Shown here: one piece after another, positions 55,097 to 63,924 of the stretch
How the letters are laid out: each line of letters starts with the position of its first letter
Position numbering within the stretch: the first letter of the stretch is position 1
Assembly: GCA_022600195.1 (NCBI GenBank)
Contig: JAHZKX010000043.1
Span: 49,571 to 113,570, forward strand
Length of the DNA stretch: 64,000 nucleotides
Direction: 5' to 3'
Source of the DNA: Planctomycetota bacterium
GTDB taxonomy: Bacteria > Planctomycetota > Planctomycetia > Planctomycetales > Planctomycetaceae
Notes under the pieces: generated by a model
What the model saw: only the letters and a program-made list of their open reading frames with translations
Told to the model about the DNA's origin: nothing
Databases searched by the model: none
Program-made: the position numbers and the translations under genes

Positions 55097-55230
55097 ATGT
55101 AACACCTCAATGTCCTGATTGTGAAAAACCAATGGAAAAAGTGCCTGAATCGTTCATCCAGAAGCGTATGTTGCTAGCTTTAACACCAACAGATGTAAGG
55201 ACGACAGACACAAAATACTGCTGGAGCTAA
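55093..55230 (+). CDS. 45-residue Cys peptide, coupled to the LexA-like gene
   Basis: ATG at 55093 lies within the stop of the previous gene. GGAG stands 7 bases upstream, an excellent ribosome site. The peptide begins MNVTPQCPDCEKPMEKVPES, with one CxxC pair as in a half zinc ribbon, and ends TDTKYCWS with a third Cys. The stop at 55228 is 2 bases from the next ATG. The tight spacing on both sides supports it as a real gene. Function is unknown. Confidence 0.65.
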   Translation: MNVTPQCPDCEKPMEKVPESFIQKRMLLALTPTDVRTTDTKYCWS

Positions 55231-55232
55231 CG

Positions 55233-55646
55233 ATGAAATATGTGACAGCTAAGTCTTTTTTTGGGTGCGGCACGATTCTCTATGGTTGGCGTCCTGCTTC
55301 TGCAGGCCGTCATATCGTCACACGGTGGATTACAATCATTTTCTTCCCGATCATTCCTGTCGGATCCTATACGATCGATTTCATGAAAGACGGCCGTAGC
55401 GCAGCCGAAAGCGTTCTATCCATGTTCGGTTTCGTTCGCGATTCGCTCGAAGGGGAAGCCACTACGTCAGTGTGCTGGCATCAGGTGATCGGAACCTATC
55501 TTTACGTTTACTTGCCTTGGACGATCGCGTTGTATTTCGGTTCTATTGTCCCTGCTTTCGTGAGTTTCATCATGACGTCACTCATTTTGGCATCGTGGTT
55601 CTTTGCCGCAATTATGATGCGTAGAGTATTTCGAAAACGGACATAA
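55233..55646 (+). CDS. small membrane protein, third gene of the LexA-like operon
   Basis: This encodes 137 residues. The start MKYVTAKSFFGCGTILYGWR, followed by ITIIFFPIIPVGSYTI, matches a small family of membrane proteins I recall in planctomycetes and other bacteria (GCGT..YG, then PxxPxGSY). Two more hydrophobic segments follow at about 85-125, and the end is basic (MMRRVFRKRT). GGAG lies 6 bases before the ATG, inside the end of the previous gene. Function is unknown. The arrangement suggests that a DNA-binding protein controls or senses with a membrane partner. Confidence 0.75.
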   Translation: MKYVTAKSFFGCGTILYGWRPASAGRHIVTRWITIIFFPIIPVGSYTIDFMKDGRSAAESVLSMFGFVRDSLEGEATTSVCWHQVIGTYLYVYLPWTIALYFGSIVPAFVSFIMTSLILASWFFAAIMMRRVFRKRT

Positions 55647-55790
55647 CCTATGAAATCCAAATCATCCTCGTAACGGAATCTCCTGTCCCGCAATTTTGAG
55701 CACGATTATCCGGAGTGCCTAACCGATCCTTTGCGCGGTTGACACAGCTTGAGAAGCCGGACCACATTCAACCCTGATTTCTGTCGGCAC

Positions 55791-57587
55791 CTAATCTTTG
55801 TCGGTGCGAAGAACGGAGACAAACGCTTTTTGGGGGATATTGACACTGCCGAACTGCTTCATTTTTGCTTTACCCTTCTTCTGCTTTTCGAGCAGTTTTT
55901 TCTTGCGCGTTACATCGCCGCCATAGAGCTTTTCGGTCACGTCTTTGCGGAAGGGAGCGATCGTCGTTCGCGCAATGACCTCGCCTCCAATGGCTCCCTG
56001 AACTGGTATCTTGAATTGATGCCGGGGAATCTCTTTGGCGAGTTGTTCGCAGTAATGCAGCGCCCGAGGTCGCGCCTTGTCTCGATGAACGAGGTAGGAA
56101 AGCGTATCGACTGTTTCTTTGTTGACGAGAATATCGACCTTCACGATATCGGTGGTTCGATACTCAATCGGCTCATAGTCAAACGATCCGTAGCCGCGCG
56201 TCAGCATCTTCAGCTTGCCATAGAAGTCGAAGAGGACTTCTCCGAGCGGCATCACGCTGGTGACTTCGATCCGATTGGCGGACAGATAGTTCATCACCTG
56301 GCTTTCCGAGCGATGTTCCCTGCATAGTTCCATAACAGGACCGACGTACGTCTCGGGAGTCAGGATCGAGGCTTTGATGTAAGGCTCACTGACCGACTCG
56401 ATCGCGGTGGGATCAGGCCAGTAAGAAGGATTGTCGACTTCGATCGTGGAACCGTCTCTCAAAGTTAAATGGTACTTCACCGATGGAGCGGAGATCACCA
56501 GACCAATGTCAAACTCGCGCTGTATACGCTCTTGAATCACATCCAGGTGAAGCAGTCCGAGAAATCCGCAACGAAAGCCAAAGCCTAGTGCCGCGGAACT
56601 GTCTTTTTCAAATGTGAGTGCCGCGTCGTTGATCGCGAGCTTCTCCAGGGCCTTGGTGAGTTCCACATAATCACCTGTGTCCATGGGATAGATGGAAGAA
56701 AAGACAACCTGTCTGGCTGGCTGGTAGCCGGGAATCGGCTCTTCGGCCTGTCGATTCAGCAGAGTAATCGTATCGCCGATCTCAATGTCCTGCACACTTT
56801 TAACTCCAGCGACGACATACCCCACCTCACCGGCGCTGAGTTGTTCTTTGGGATTGAGTTTCAACTGGTTAAATCCGACTTCATCTACCGTGAAGTCGCG
56901 ACCGGCGTGCATGAAGTGGATTGTATCTCGGGGTTTAAGAGTCCCTTCCAACACACGACACTGCAGAATCACGCCTCGAAACTTATCAAAATTCGCATCA
57001 AACACGAGTGCCTTCAGCGGTGCATCCGGATCGCCCTCGGGAGCGGGCAACTTCTCGACGATGCCCACCAACACCTCTTCGATGCCAATGCCATTCTTGG
57101 CGGAAATCGGGATCGCCTCGAACGGATCGAGCCCCAATTCTTCATCAATGGCCTCTTGCGATCGTTCTATGTCCGCGGCGGGTAGATCGATCTTGTTGAT
57201 TACAGGCAGCAGGGTCAGATCGTGTTCCAAAGCCAGATAGAGATTCGCAACCGTCTGGGCTTCAACTCCCTGAGACGCATCGACGACAATCAAGGCGCCT
57301 TCACAGGCCATCAACGAACGCCTGACTTCATGCGAAAAATCGACGTGGCCCGGCGTATCGATCAGATTCAATAAATAGTCTTCGCCATCCGGAGCCCGGT
57401 AGTCGAGCGTGATCGAATTACTCTTGATGGTGATGCCCCGCTCACGTTCGATATCCATCGAATCGAGCATCTGTTCATGGAGTTCACGTTGTGTAACGCC
57501 TCCACATGTTTGAATGAGTCGGTCGGCGAGCGTTGACTTGCCATGATCAATATGAGCGATAATGCAGAAGTTTCGTATATGTTTCAT
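55791..57587 (-). CDS. lepA: elongation factor 4 (LepA)
   Basis: This encodes 598 residues, the normal length. NFCIIAHIDHGKSTLADRL is G1, with RERGITIKSN, DTPGHVDF (G3) and VINKIDLP (G4). The LepA-specific C-terminal domain (HRDKARPRALHYCEQLAKEIPRH and the Lys-rich RKKKLLEKQKKGKAKMK) is complete. It is a ribosome-bound GTPase that moves back or remodels stalled ribosomes. The gene is divergent from the secretin-like gene. Confidence 0.97.
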   Translation of the reverse strand: MKHIRNFCIIAHIDHGKSTLADRLIQTCGGVTQRELHEQMLDSMDIERERGITIKSNSITLDYRAPDGEDYLLNLIDTPGHVDFSHEVRRSLMACEGALIVVDASQGVEAQTVANLYLALEHDLTLLPVINKIDLPAADIERSQEAIDEELGLDPFEAIPISAKNGIGIEEVLVGIVEKLPAPEGDPDAPLKALVFDANFDKFRGVILQCRVLEGTLKPRDTIHFMHAGRDFTVDEVGFNQLKLNPKEQLSAGEVGYVVAGVKSVQDIEIGDTITLLNRQAEEPIPGYQPARQVVFSSIYPMDTGDYVELTKALEKLAINDAALTFEKDSSAALGFGFRCGFLGLLHLDVIQERIQREFDIGLVISAPSVKYHLTLRDGSTIEVDNPSYWPDPTAIESVSEPYIKASILTPETYVGPVMELCREHRSESQVMNYLSANRIEVTSVMPLGEVLFDFYGKLKMLTRGYGSFDYEPIEYRTTDIVKVDILVNKETVDTLSYLVHRDKARPRALHYCEQLAKEIPRHQFKIPVQGAIGGEVIARTTIAPFRKDVTEKLYGGDVTRKKKLLEKQKKGKAKMKQFGSVNIPQKAFVSVLRTDKD

Positions 57588-57880
57588 CGCGTAGTTTTAA
57601 CAGAAAGTAGCAGAAAAAAACAACCAACAAAGCCACCGGCGAAAATTGTGGATGAGCAGCTTATTGTTTCTCAAAAGGGGCGTTAACTCAGAATTCCAAG
57701 TTGCGTATGACCGGATGACATTTTTCCGAGCTACTTTGTCCGTTCTTAATCGGACAGCCAGATGAAATCTGCCCCTCATTCTATTCCCAAAGATGCGCTC
57801 ATCGGGCGGCTTGAATTCAACTCATATTGACACAAATTGACTGGTTTTCCTAGGATTCCCGCGTCATAAGGAGCCTAAGG

Positions 57881-58813
57881 ATGCTAGCACGCTATACCAG
57901 TTTTTTTGCATTGTCGTTGTATCTAGCGACGGTAAGTCAAGGTGCCGAACCACAAGTGCACCGTCAGCCTCAGAAGCTTCCCCAATCGGCCCATGAAAAG
58001 AGTCGCAATCTATCGGCCCTGGATCACATCCGCGTTGCAACGGAGCAATTGGAAGCAGCGGGTCTGGCCGAAGATGCTGTGAAGCTGCGAGAATTTTCTG
58101 AACAACTCAATAAACGTGTCATCCGAGAACGAGCCGAGTTATCGCGGCAGATTACAGAACTTCAGAAACAATCGAAACAACTAAAACGGCTGACGGGCAG
58201 GCCGGACAAAATTCTCTGCCGTTGTTGTTTTCTTGAACTATCAAGCAAAGCGGCAGCAGAATTTGCCGCCGCAGTTGAGCTGGTGAGTTCTCCCACCGAC
58301 CCGCAGAATCATACCAATCCAGCTGTCTCGGTTTACAAGAATGCAGAGGAAGTCATCCAGCAATTGAAAAAATCGGGTAAGGTCAAGGTGGTGCATGCAA
58401 GTCCGCACATCATCACAGCTCCCGGCCAACCAGCGACGTTTAAGAGTGGCGGCGAATTTCCGATCTTGATCCCTGCCGGGGGCAATCAAACCTCCGTCGA
58501 GTGGAAGCCGTTCGGCATTATTTGCAAGGTCGAGCCACGTTTGCTCGACACGGGAAAAATCCAGCTCAAATTTAACCCGGAGATCTCGTATCGAGACTTC
58601 ACAAACGCGGTGAAGGTGAATGGTCTAACGGTCCCCGGTCTGACGGTGCGTCGCGTCAATACACAGGCTGAAATGAATCTGGGAGAAACGCTTGTGATAA
58701 GGACGGTTTCGAGTACGAGAAGCGAACCTGAGGCGGTGAACGCGGAATCCGATGCCGCACCTCTGGAAAAAATCGTAACGCTGTTTATGGTGACACCGGT
58801 TGCCTTTGATTAG
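57881..58813 (+). CDS. secretin-core protein without N-domains
   Basis: This encodes 310 residues. A signal peptide (FFALSLYLATVSQGAE) precedes a charged helical segment, probably coiled coil, at about 45-110, with a CRCC Cys cluster near 112. From about 170 it matches the secretin core of CpaC at 33993: PHIITAPGQPATFKSGG, FPILIP, VEWKPFGI, YRDFTNAVKVNGLTVPGLTV, RRVNTQAEMNLGETLVI. The CpaC match MVIAGLI becomes LVIRTVS here, and no N0 or BON part is present. A strong AAGGAG lies 7 bases upstream. It may be a partial secretin, a subunit of another ring, or a decaying copy. Confidence 0.8.
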   Translation: MLARYTSFFALSLYLATVSQGAEPQVHRQPQKLPQSAHEKSRNLSALDHIRVATEQLEAAGLAEDAVKLREFSEQLNKRVIRERAELSRQITELQKQSKQLKRLTGRPDKILCRCCFLELSSKAAAEFAAAVELVSSPTDPQNHTNPAVSVYKNAEEVIQQLKKSGKVKVVHASPHIITAPGQPATFKSGGEFPILIPAGGNQTSVEWKPFGIICKVEPRLLDTGKIQLKFNPEISYRDFTNAVKVNGLTVPGLTVRRVNTQAEMNLGETLVIRTVSSTRSEPEAVNAESDAAPLEKIVTLFMVTPVAFD

Positions 58814-58828
58814 TTGATAATAAAGTTA

Positions 58829-59284
58829 TCAGACACCTTTATTTGATCCATCGTTATTGCTGGCTGGTTTCTGGCAGTTACGACTTTCAAAGTGGTAAAG
58901 TTTGAATGGCTGATTGCGTTCGTTGTCCGGGTTGGAATCTTCCACGTATTTTCCATGTCTGACGTCGATGATGGTGAAGGGGGCATCGAGCTTGCTGCCC
59001 CAAGTGATGCGGTAGACTTCATCAGCCTCTTCTTCAACGGTGGGAGTTGTTGTGACGTCGATGTTAAGAGGACCGAGTGAGCGTGTTTCGTATTTCTGAA
59101 ATGGATTATCCGCAAAGAGTCCATAGAAGTATTCACCTTCGGAAGAGGAGCCATAAAGATAGAGATAGTAGCGTGAGTCAGGAAGATCGATTTTAGGACC
59201 CATTGGAATGGCTACACCACCGGTTGGACAACCAGTTAACAGCAGAAGTGTCACTATCATTACAATGCAGGAGATGCGGGACAT
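58829..59284 (-). CDS. small lipoprotein, unknown function
   Basis: This encodes 151 residues. A lipobox (IVTLLLLTGCPTGG) marks a lipoprotein, so it would sit in a membrane facing outwards. The mature part is beta-like and acidic (YLYLYGSSSEGEYFYGLF), with a regular middle (NIDVTTTPTVEEEADEVYRI) and a polar tail. AGGAGGAAG lies close before the ATG, a strong site. Convergent with the secretin-like gene, 15 bases apart. The function is not recognised. Confidence 0.75.
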   Translation of the reverse strand: MSRISCIVMIVTLLLLTGCPTGGVAIPMGPKIDLPDSRYYLYLYGSSSEGEYFYGLFADNPFQKYETRSLGPLNIDVTTTPTVEEEADEVYRITWGSKLDAPFTIIDVRHGKYVEDSNPDNERNQPFKLYHFESRNCQKPASNNDGSNKGV

Positions 59285-59387
59285 GGAATTCTTCCTCCTG
59301 GTTGGTGCTGCTGGGACTGACTTGATGTTTCAACCACGAATGACACGAAATTGCCTGTAAGCAGGGCACTATTATTCAGAGTGTTTC

Positions 59388-59540
59388 TCAAGCCGATTTA
59401 TTCCACATGATTAAAAAAATAATCGCACCGATGCCATAACCGATGAGAAAAAATGCCATCGTCATCACCGCGAAGCATTCGATAGTGCCATAGCGAACAA
59501 ATAAAGGTTCCAGCAACCTTAAAATACATTCAAACTTCAC
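59388..59540 (-). CDS. possible 50-residue membrane peptide
   Basis: A GTG at 59540 opens a short frame (VKFECILRLLEPLFVRYG at the start) with one strong membrane helix (VMTMAFFLIGYGIGAIIFLI) and tail WNKSA. No ribosome site is visible, so it is tentative. It fills an otherwise empty gap. Confidence 0.3.
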   Translation of the reverse strand: MKFECILRLLEPLFVRYGTIECFAVMTMAFFLIGYGIGAIIFLIMWNKSA

Positions 59541-59623
59541 AAAACCAACAAAATAAACCTGTTGGCGGAATATTCAAAACAGTAGCATGAACTGTGCCGA
59601 ACACTTTTGGGTCTGAGCCCTTT

Positions 59624-59649
59624 TTCGATTCATCCATTCGATTCATCCA
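59624..59649. repeat. 13-bp perfect tandem repeat, two copies
   Basis: TTCGATTCATCCA twice, just before the PL14-like gene. Confidence 0.85.
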
Positions 59650-59670
59650 AATGATCTACTGAGGCTGAGT

Positions 59671-60486
59671 ATGCGTGTTGTCGTTGTCTTACTGATGTTG
59701 CTCCCTGCCCAACCTGCGCTGGCACAAGAGATTCAGAAGGTCGTGATCCGTCCTGATTTCGGCGTTTACACAGTGAGTAAATGGAAGCGAGACTGGCCCG
59801 GTTGTAAGTACGAAGATGGTGTTCGTGAAGGACATCTATCGATTGTGAAATTCAACGGTGCAGCCGCATATCGAGTGGACTATGTGGTGGGAGAAATTGG
59901 CCCCGAGAAGGGAGGGGTCGGATGGCGCTCGCCGATTCAGCCGTCCGATGTTGTGGAGCTGAATTACAAAGTTCAATTCAGCGAGGATTTCGATTGGGTT
60001 AAAGGTGGCAAGTTACCCGGATTATGTGGAGGCCCCAAGTCTGTGACCGGTGGTAAACCGGCAAATGGTACGAATGGGTTTTCCGCCAGGCTCATGTGGC
60101 GTGCGAATGGTCGCGGCGAAGCGTATATTTACCACATGAATCAACCAGGGAAATATGGGGAGAGTTTTTCTTTTCCAGCTGACTTTCATTTTCAGCGGGG
60201 AAAGCCCGTTCTGGTGCGGCTCAGAGTCGGCATGAATACACCCCATCACGCTGATGGAACGTTGGACGTCTGGATTTGTGATGCCTCAACACGCAAATTT
60301 CGCCATGTAGTCAGTCGCTCTGACATGAAATGGCGTGCAACGAGAGAGATTGTTGTTGACAGTCTGCGCTTTGAGACATTTTACGGAGGCAGCAATCAAT
60401 CATGGGCTCCCCGACGTTCCAGTTTTACACTGTTGAGTGACATCTCGACGCAACGTATCGATTCGAAACAAAGTTCGGGCAGATAA
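59671..60486 (+). CDS. polysaccharide lyase family 14-like protein, exported
   Basis: This encodes 271 residues with a signal peptide (VVVLLMLLPAQPALA). The mature domain shows the PL14/jelly-roll pattern: LNYKVQFSEDFDWVKGGKLP, GFSARLMWRANGRGEAYIYH, VLVRLRVGMNT, TLDVWICDAS and LRFETFYGGSNQSWAP. PL14 enzymes cleave alginate or related glucuronans by beta-elimination. The substrate here is not proven. GAGG lies 6 bases upstream. Located between a lipoprotein gene and a DUF4274-like gene. Confidence 0.8.
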   Translation: MRVVVVLLMLLPAQPALAQEIQKVVIRPDFGVYTVSKWKRDWPGCKYEDGVREGHLSIVKFNGAAAYRVDYVVGEIGPEKGGVGWRSPIQPSDVVELNYKVQFSEDFDWVKGGKLPGLCGGPKSVTGGKPANGTNGFSARLMWRANGRGEAYIYHMNQPGKYGESFSFPADFHFQRGKPVLVRLRVGMNTPHHADGTLDVWICDASTRKFRHVVSRSDMKWRATREIVVDSLRFETFYGGSNQSWAPRRSSFTLLSDISTQRIDSKQSSGR

Positions 60487-60514
60487 CAATCGTATTGATT
60501 GGCCTGATTCACGT

Positions 60515-60567
60515 TGCCTGTGTCTGAATCATACACGACAGGCAGTATGTGGGGATGCCCTTTTTTG
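60515..60567 (+). terminator. weak terminator-like hairpins after the PL14-like gene
   Basis: TGCCTGT / ACAGGCA (60515-60521 with 60538-60544) forms a 7-bp stem. A small GGG/CCC hairpin with a T6 run follows. Neither is a textbook terminator. Confidence 0.35.
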
Positions 60568-60711
60568 GTTCACTCTTTAAGTTATAAAAACGCGGCTCCT
60601 TGGCACATGACACTCTGTCAGGCGTGAGACGGGATCACTCTCCCCCCCGCGTGGGCAAGGGGTTGTTCATTGTTAAAGCACCTGACTTCGCGGTAAGAGT
60701 GCACTGGATTG

Positions 60712-61338
60712 TTATCTGTTGTCTGGTGGTGACCAGGGTACGGCCGCAAGCATTGAGTCCGGTAACTGAAGTGCTTCAAGGTCGAGATCACCAGCCTCTA
60801 TCCACGGTTCCGGGTCAAAATAAATCTTATTCGTTTTAAAATCGTTCTGCTTGAATCGACGCTTGATCGTCCGCAGCAACCTCATGACGTCTTGCTCTTC
60901 GTCATCAGGGCATTCAGAAATGGTTCTGTAGTCAGAATAGTAGGCCGGGTCATAGATCCAGAACAGTCGTAAGGCGGTCCCGGCATCGCACGACGGATGC
61001 TTCATCATCCGGATGAGCGGTTTTATGCCCTGATCGGCGCTGTAGAGACAAGTGAAGCAATGTATCTCCCTGGGCTTCTCAACGGTATTCACAAACTCCC
61101 GACGTAACTTGGCCCACCGGCGAGATTCCTTCTCGAATGCAACATCGTCATCAAGATTTACAAAGCGATTGACCCAGGCCCCCTCAGCCAGATCATATAT
61201 GAATTGAAGTCGCGATTTAGATAGTTTCTCGCATTCCGCATAGGCTCGCAGCAGCACCTCAGATTGTGACGACACACGTTTGCGGAAAGTGGGGTCTGCC
61301 AGTTCGGTCTTCGTCTTCTTACGTACTCTCTTGGCCAT
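60712..61338 (-). CDS. DUF4274-like protein
   Basis: This encodes 208 residues, hydrophilic, with a basic start (MAKRVRKKTKTELADPTFRK). The centre IHCFTCLYSADQGIKPLIRM followed by HPSCDAGTALRLFWIYDPAY resembles DUF4274 proteins (a His-Pro-x-Cys-Asp-x-Gly-Thr-Ala pattern). Function is unknown, often found near immunity-type or stand-alone genes. AGGA lies before the ATG. It sits next to an esterase-like gene on the same strand. Confidence 0.7.
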   Translation of the reverse strand: MAKRVRKKTKTELADPTFRKRVSSQSEVLLRAYAECEKLSKSRLQFIYDLAEGAWVNRFVNLDDDVAFEKESRRWAKLRREFVNTVEKPREIHCFTCLYSADQGIKPLIRMMKHPSCDAGTALRLFWIYDPAYYSDYRTISECPDDEEQDVMRLLRTIKRRFKQNDFKTNKIYFDPEPWIEAGDLDLEALQLPDSMLAAVPWSPPDNR

Positions 61339-61399
61339 ATCGGTGTCCTGCTGTAGATCGTGCTTGATGCAGATAATGCTCCAGCACCTTATTGAGTCG

Positions 61400-63310
61400 C
61401 TACAATTTTTTCAGGTCGGGAAGGTCGTAATGCCGGAGTACGTTCTGCACTGCGTTGTGCAGGTGCTTATGTGCCTCGTGGTATGTTATGAGCTCGCGCC
61501 ACGAAGTCAGATCGTTTTTTGTGTAGACCGTGGAGATCAATTCTGGCTCCAGTGCTGCGGCGTGCTGTGCCGCCGGTCCGATTTCGCCATTCGCGGTGAG
61601 ACGAATCGATCTCGTCTGCTGCTGATCTTTCAACCAGCGGGAGCAGACGAGCAAGTCTTCGGTTCGCATTCCCAGCCAGCAACGGCCCAGCATGTGTGCG
61701 ATATAATAGTCGGCGCCGAAGAAACGCCAGTTCCGTGTCTTAGTTTCACCGGTGTCTCGCACTTCGACAATCAGCACAGGATGACCTTTGGCGTTTAACT
61801 GTATCGCTTCTTTGAGGGCAGTATTCATTCCTTTATCAGGTGCAATGACCACTGGCTCGGCCTTGCCCTGTGACCAGTATAATGCCGGGAGCACAATGCC
61901 CGGCTCTGGATAGAAAAGGAGTCGTTGCGGTGATTCGTAGCCTCCTTTTTTTCCCATGACATCAACTTTGGGCTCAGGCAATTCCGAAAGTGGTCGGATA
62001 CCGGTGACGTCTCGTACCGTTTTGCGTGTCAGCTTCGGTCGCTGTGTGCTAAGACGCTTTTCGTAGTCAGTGAAGAGATCGAACATTGACCGCTCGTCTG
62101 GCAGAATGAGGACCTGTCCCTCCGAGGTGACCTGCAGATCCTTGTCAGAGAGAATGGGAACATTGTCTTCTTCAAAAACTTCGATCCGTCGTCCTTGAAG
62201 CCAGTGCGCGAAGAACCGCACAGCACCTTCTCGCAACCGCTGGCTGAAGCCGTGTTTTTCATTTGCTTCAATCAGTTCCACGCGTTCCGGATAGCCAAGT
62301 AGAGTGTAGGCGCGTTTGGCCTGACGGAACGCTTCCCAGGCACCTTCGATAGGCACGAAGTCTTTTGTGGCAGACAGGATCAGGGTTGGTTGGGGCGCTC
62401 GTGTCAGCATGAAGTCGGGGTGGTCAAAACCGTCACGAATTTGTGCAAACAGATTTTGCTCGGCGTCGCCAGGACCGGGGCTTTCATTTTTGCGTCGATG
62501 CGTGGTCATGAAGCAGCCCGGTGCAGCCTCGACAATGCGTTCGTCATATGCCATCAGATAGCTGGTCAGGTTGCCTCCACCCGAATTACCCGTGCAACCG
62601 ATGCGTTTGGGGTCCACGTCTGGTCGGCTACAGAGATAGTCAATCGCCCTTACGCCATCCCAAACCATGTAGCTCCCCAGACTGCGTCCCAGCAGGATCG
62701 GCGCGACGCCTAGTTCCTGGTGTTCGTGACTCGCGCGGTGAAACGGCTTTCCGGCCTTATCAATGAGCTGCTTTCTTTCACCCTGACCGATCGGGTCAAA
62801 GCACAGTACAACGAAACCATTTTGAACCAGTAACCGATTTGCCCGCTGATAGGAATCGTAGGATTTGCCGTTCTCGCTGTGTCCAACAGGATGCAGGATG
62901 GCAGGAAAGGGGCCTGCACCGCCGGGTCGATATAAATTGGCGGTCACATGAAAACCGGGCTGACTCTCAAACAGAATCTTTTCAATCGTGAAACCGTTTT
63001 CTGTGATGACGCCTGTCACTCGCGCATTGAGTGGTGAACGTTCCGGCATTTCACCCAATGACCGGTGCAGGGCAGCGCGCCGTTTCTCCTGATATGCGAT
63101 GAACGGTTTCTTTGAAACGAGAGCTGCTTCCAGTTCCGTCAGTCGTTGATCGAGTGCATTATGCACGTAACCACGCAGATAAGCCCGCATCATCTGCTGT
63201 TTTTTATCCGCATTGAAATCCTTTGGCAGAACGCGATAATCACTCTGAGCCTGTGCGCCAGCGCTAACAAAGAAGAGAATCAAGGTCACAGTCAGTAAGG
63301 AATGTTTCAT
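61400..63310 (-). CDS. exported alpha/beta hydrolase, acetyl-xylan-esterase-like
   Basis: This encodes 636 residues with a signal peptide (LLTVTLILFFVSAGAQA). The N-terminal half has the acetyl xylan esterase/AXE1-type fold: GAGPFPAILHPVGHSENGK, the nucleophile elbow IGCTGNSGGGNLTSYL near residue 242, the Asp in SATKDFVPIEG and the His in NEKHGFSQ. These complete a catalytic triad. About 250 further residues form a second, less conserved part. It probably removes acetyl groups from polysaccharide. GGAAAGAGCGA precedes the ATG. The PL14-like gene nearby suggests a polysaccharide-use region. Confidence 0.85.
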   Translation of the reverse strand: MKHSLLTVTLILFFVSAGAQAQSDYRVLPKDFNADKKQQMMRAYLRGYVHNALDQRLTELEAALVSKKPFIAYQEKRRAALHRSLGEMPERSPLNARVTGVITENGFTIEKILFESQPGFHVTANLYRPGGAGPFPAILHPVGHSENGKSYDSYQRANRLLVQNGFVVLCFDPIGQGERKQLIDKAGKPFHRASHEHQELGVAPILLGRSLGSYMVWDGVRAIDYLCSRPDVDPKRIGCTGNSGGGNLTSYLMAYDERIVEAAPGCFMTTHRRKNESPGPGDAEQNLFAQIRDGFDHPDFMLTRAPQPTLILSATKDFVPIEGAWEAFRQAKRAYTLLGYPERVELIEANEKHGFSQRLREGAVRFFAHWLQGRRIEVFEEDNVPILSDKDLQVTSEGQVLILPDERSMFDLFTDYEKRLSTQRPKLTRKTVRDVTGIRPLSELPEPKVDVMGKKGGYESPQRLLFYPEPGIVLPALYWSQGKAEPVVIAPDKGMNTALKEAIQLNAKGHPVLIVEVRDTGETKTRNWRFFGADYYIAHMLGRCWLGMRTEDLLVCSRWLKDQQQTRSIRLTANGEIGPAAQHAAALEPELISTVYTKNDLTSWRELITYHEAHKHLHNAVQNVLRHYDLPDLKKL

Positions 63311-63599
63311 TCGCTCTTTCCGATGTCAATGCAGGCCCATGTCGATGCAGGCTGATTTCAACTCTATTTTCAGACAAGTAATTATCTTAACGCTGCAAAC
63401 TCCCTCGCGTCCAGCGTAGAATAATTACGATACGATTCGACCACAGAGTTCACTGAAATACCGGCATCCTGTATCGGCGTCAAACAAATTCGTCATTGAC
63501 GCAAACGAACCTGAGTCTGCTCAAGACATATCTTACTCCTCTTGAACGTGTGGGGTCTTCTTAGTCGTGTCCCAAGGCGACGATCGCAAGCACTGGTCG
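63311..63599. other. intergenic, nothing recognised
   Basis: No gene or structure is supported between the esterase-like gene and the recombinase remnant. Confidence 0.35.
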
Positions 63600-63847
63600 T
63601 GTGCTCGGACTGCAGCCAAACCTGCTTTAATTCTCTCTTGTATAAGTCACCGCTCTAATTGGACGAGAGCAGAGAACACATGAAAGCTCAGTTCTCCTGC
63701 AGGTGTTGTTGTATCGATGACACCATCATAAACCGAACGAAATCCGATTTCTCGTTTCTTTCGATCTTCGATTATAGTGACGAGGTGATGTAGTGGTCGT
63801 CCCAGACGGTCTAGCCTACAAACAAGGAGAGTATCTCTACGTTGCAA
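63600..63847 (-). pseudogene. serine recombinase (resolvase/invertase) remnant
   Basis: The minus-strand frame reads QRRDTLLVCRLDRLGRPLHH, LVTIIEDRKKREIGFRSVYD and ELSFHVFSALVQLER, matching the catalytic-domain part around helix D/E of Tn3/Hin-type resolvases. An in-frame TGA (63647-63649) follows, then LIQERIKAGLAAVRAH, the expected continuation, so the stop is a nonsense mutation. The N-terminal part with the catalytic Ser is absent because the frame joins a terminator of a neighbouring gene. Homology ends near 63600. It is dead. Confidence 0.85.
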
Positions 63848-63858
63848 GCTTTCCTGGT

Positions 63859-63894
63859 AAAAAAAGCCCCCCGAAACCGAAGTTCCAGGGGGCT
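63859..63894 (-). terminator. strong intrinsic terminator of the right-edge gene
   Basis: On the minus strand GCCCCC and GGGGGC pair around a 15-base loop, followed by a run of seven T. The recombinase remnant begins directly beyond it. Confidence 0.9.
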
Positions 63895-63924
63895 TGTGCT
63901 TTTAACTGTTAAGGAATCTGTCGA

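Noticed and set aside
57597..57779. 60-codon minus-strand frame upstream of lepA
   Set aside because: No start context; in the divergent promoter gap.
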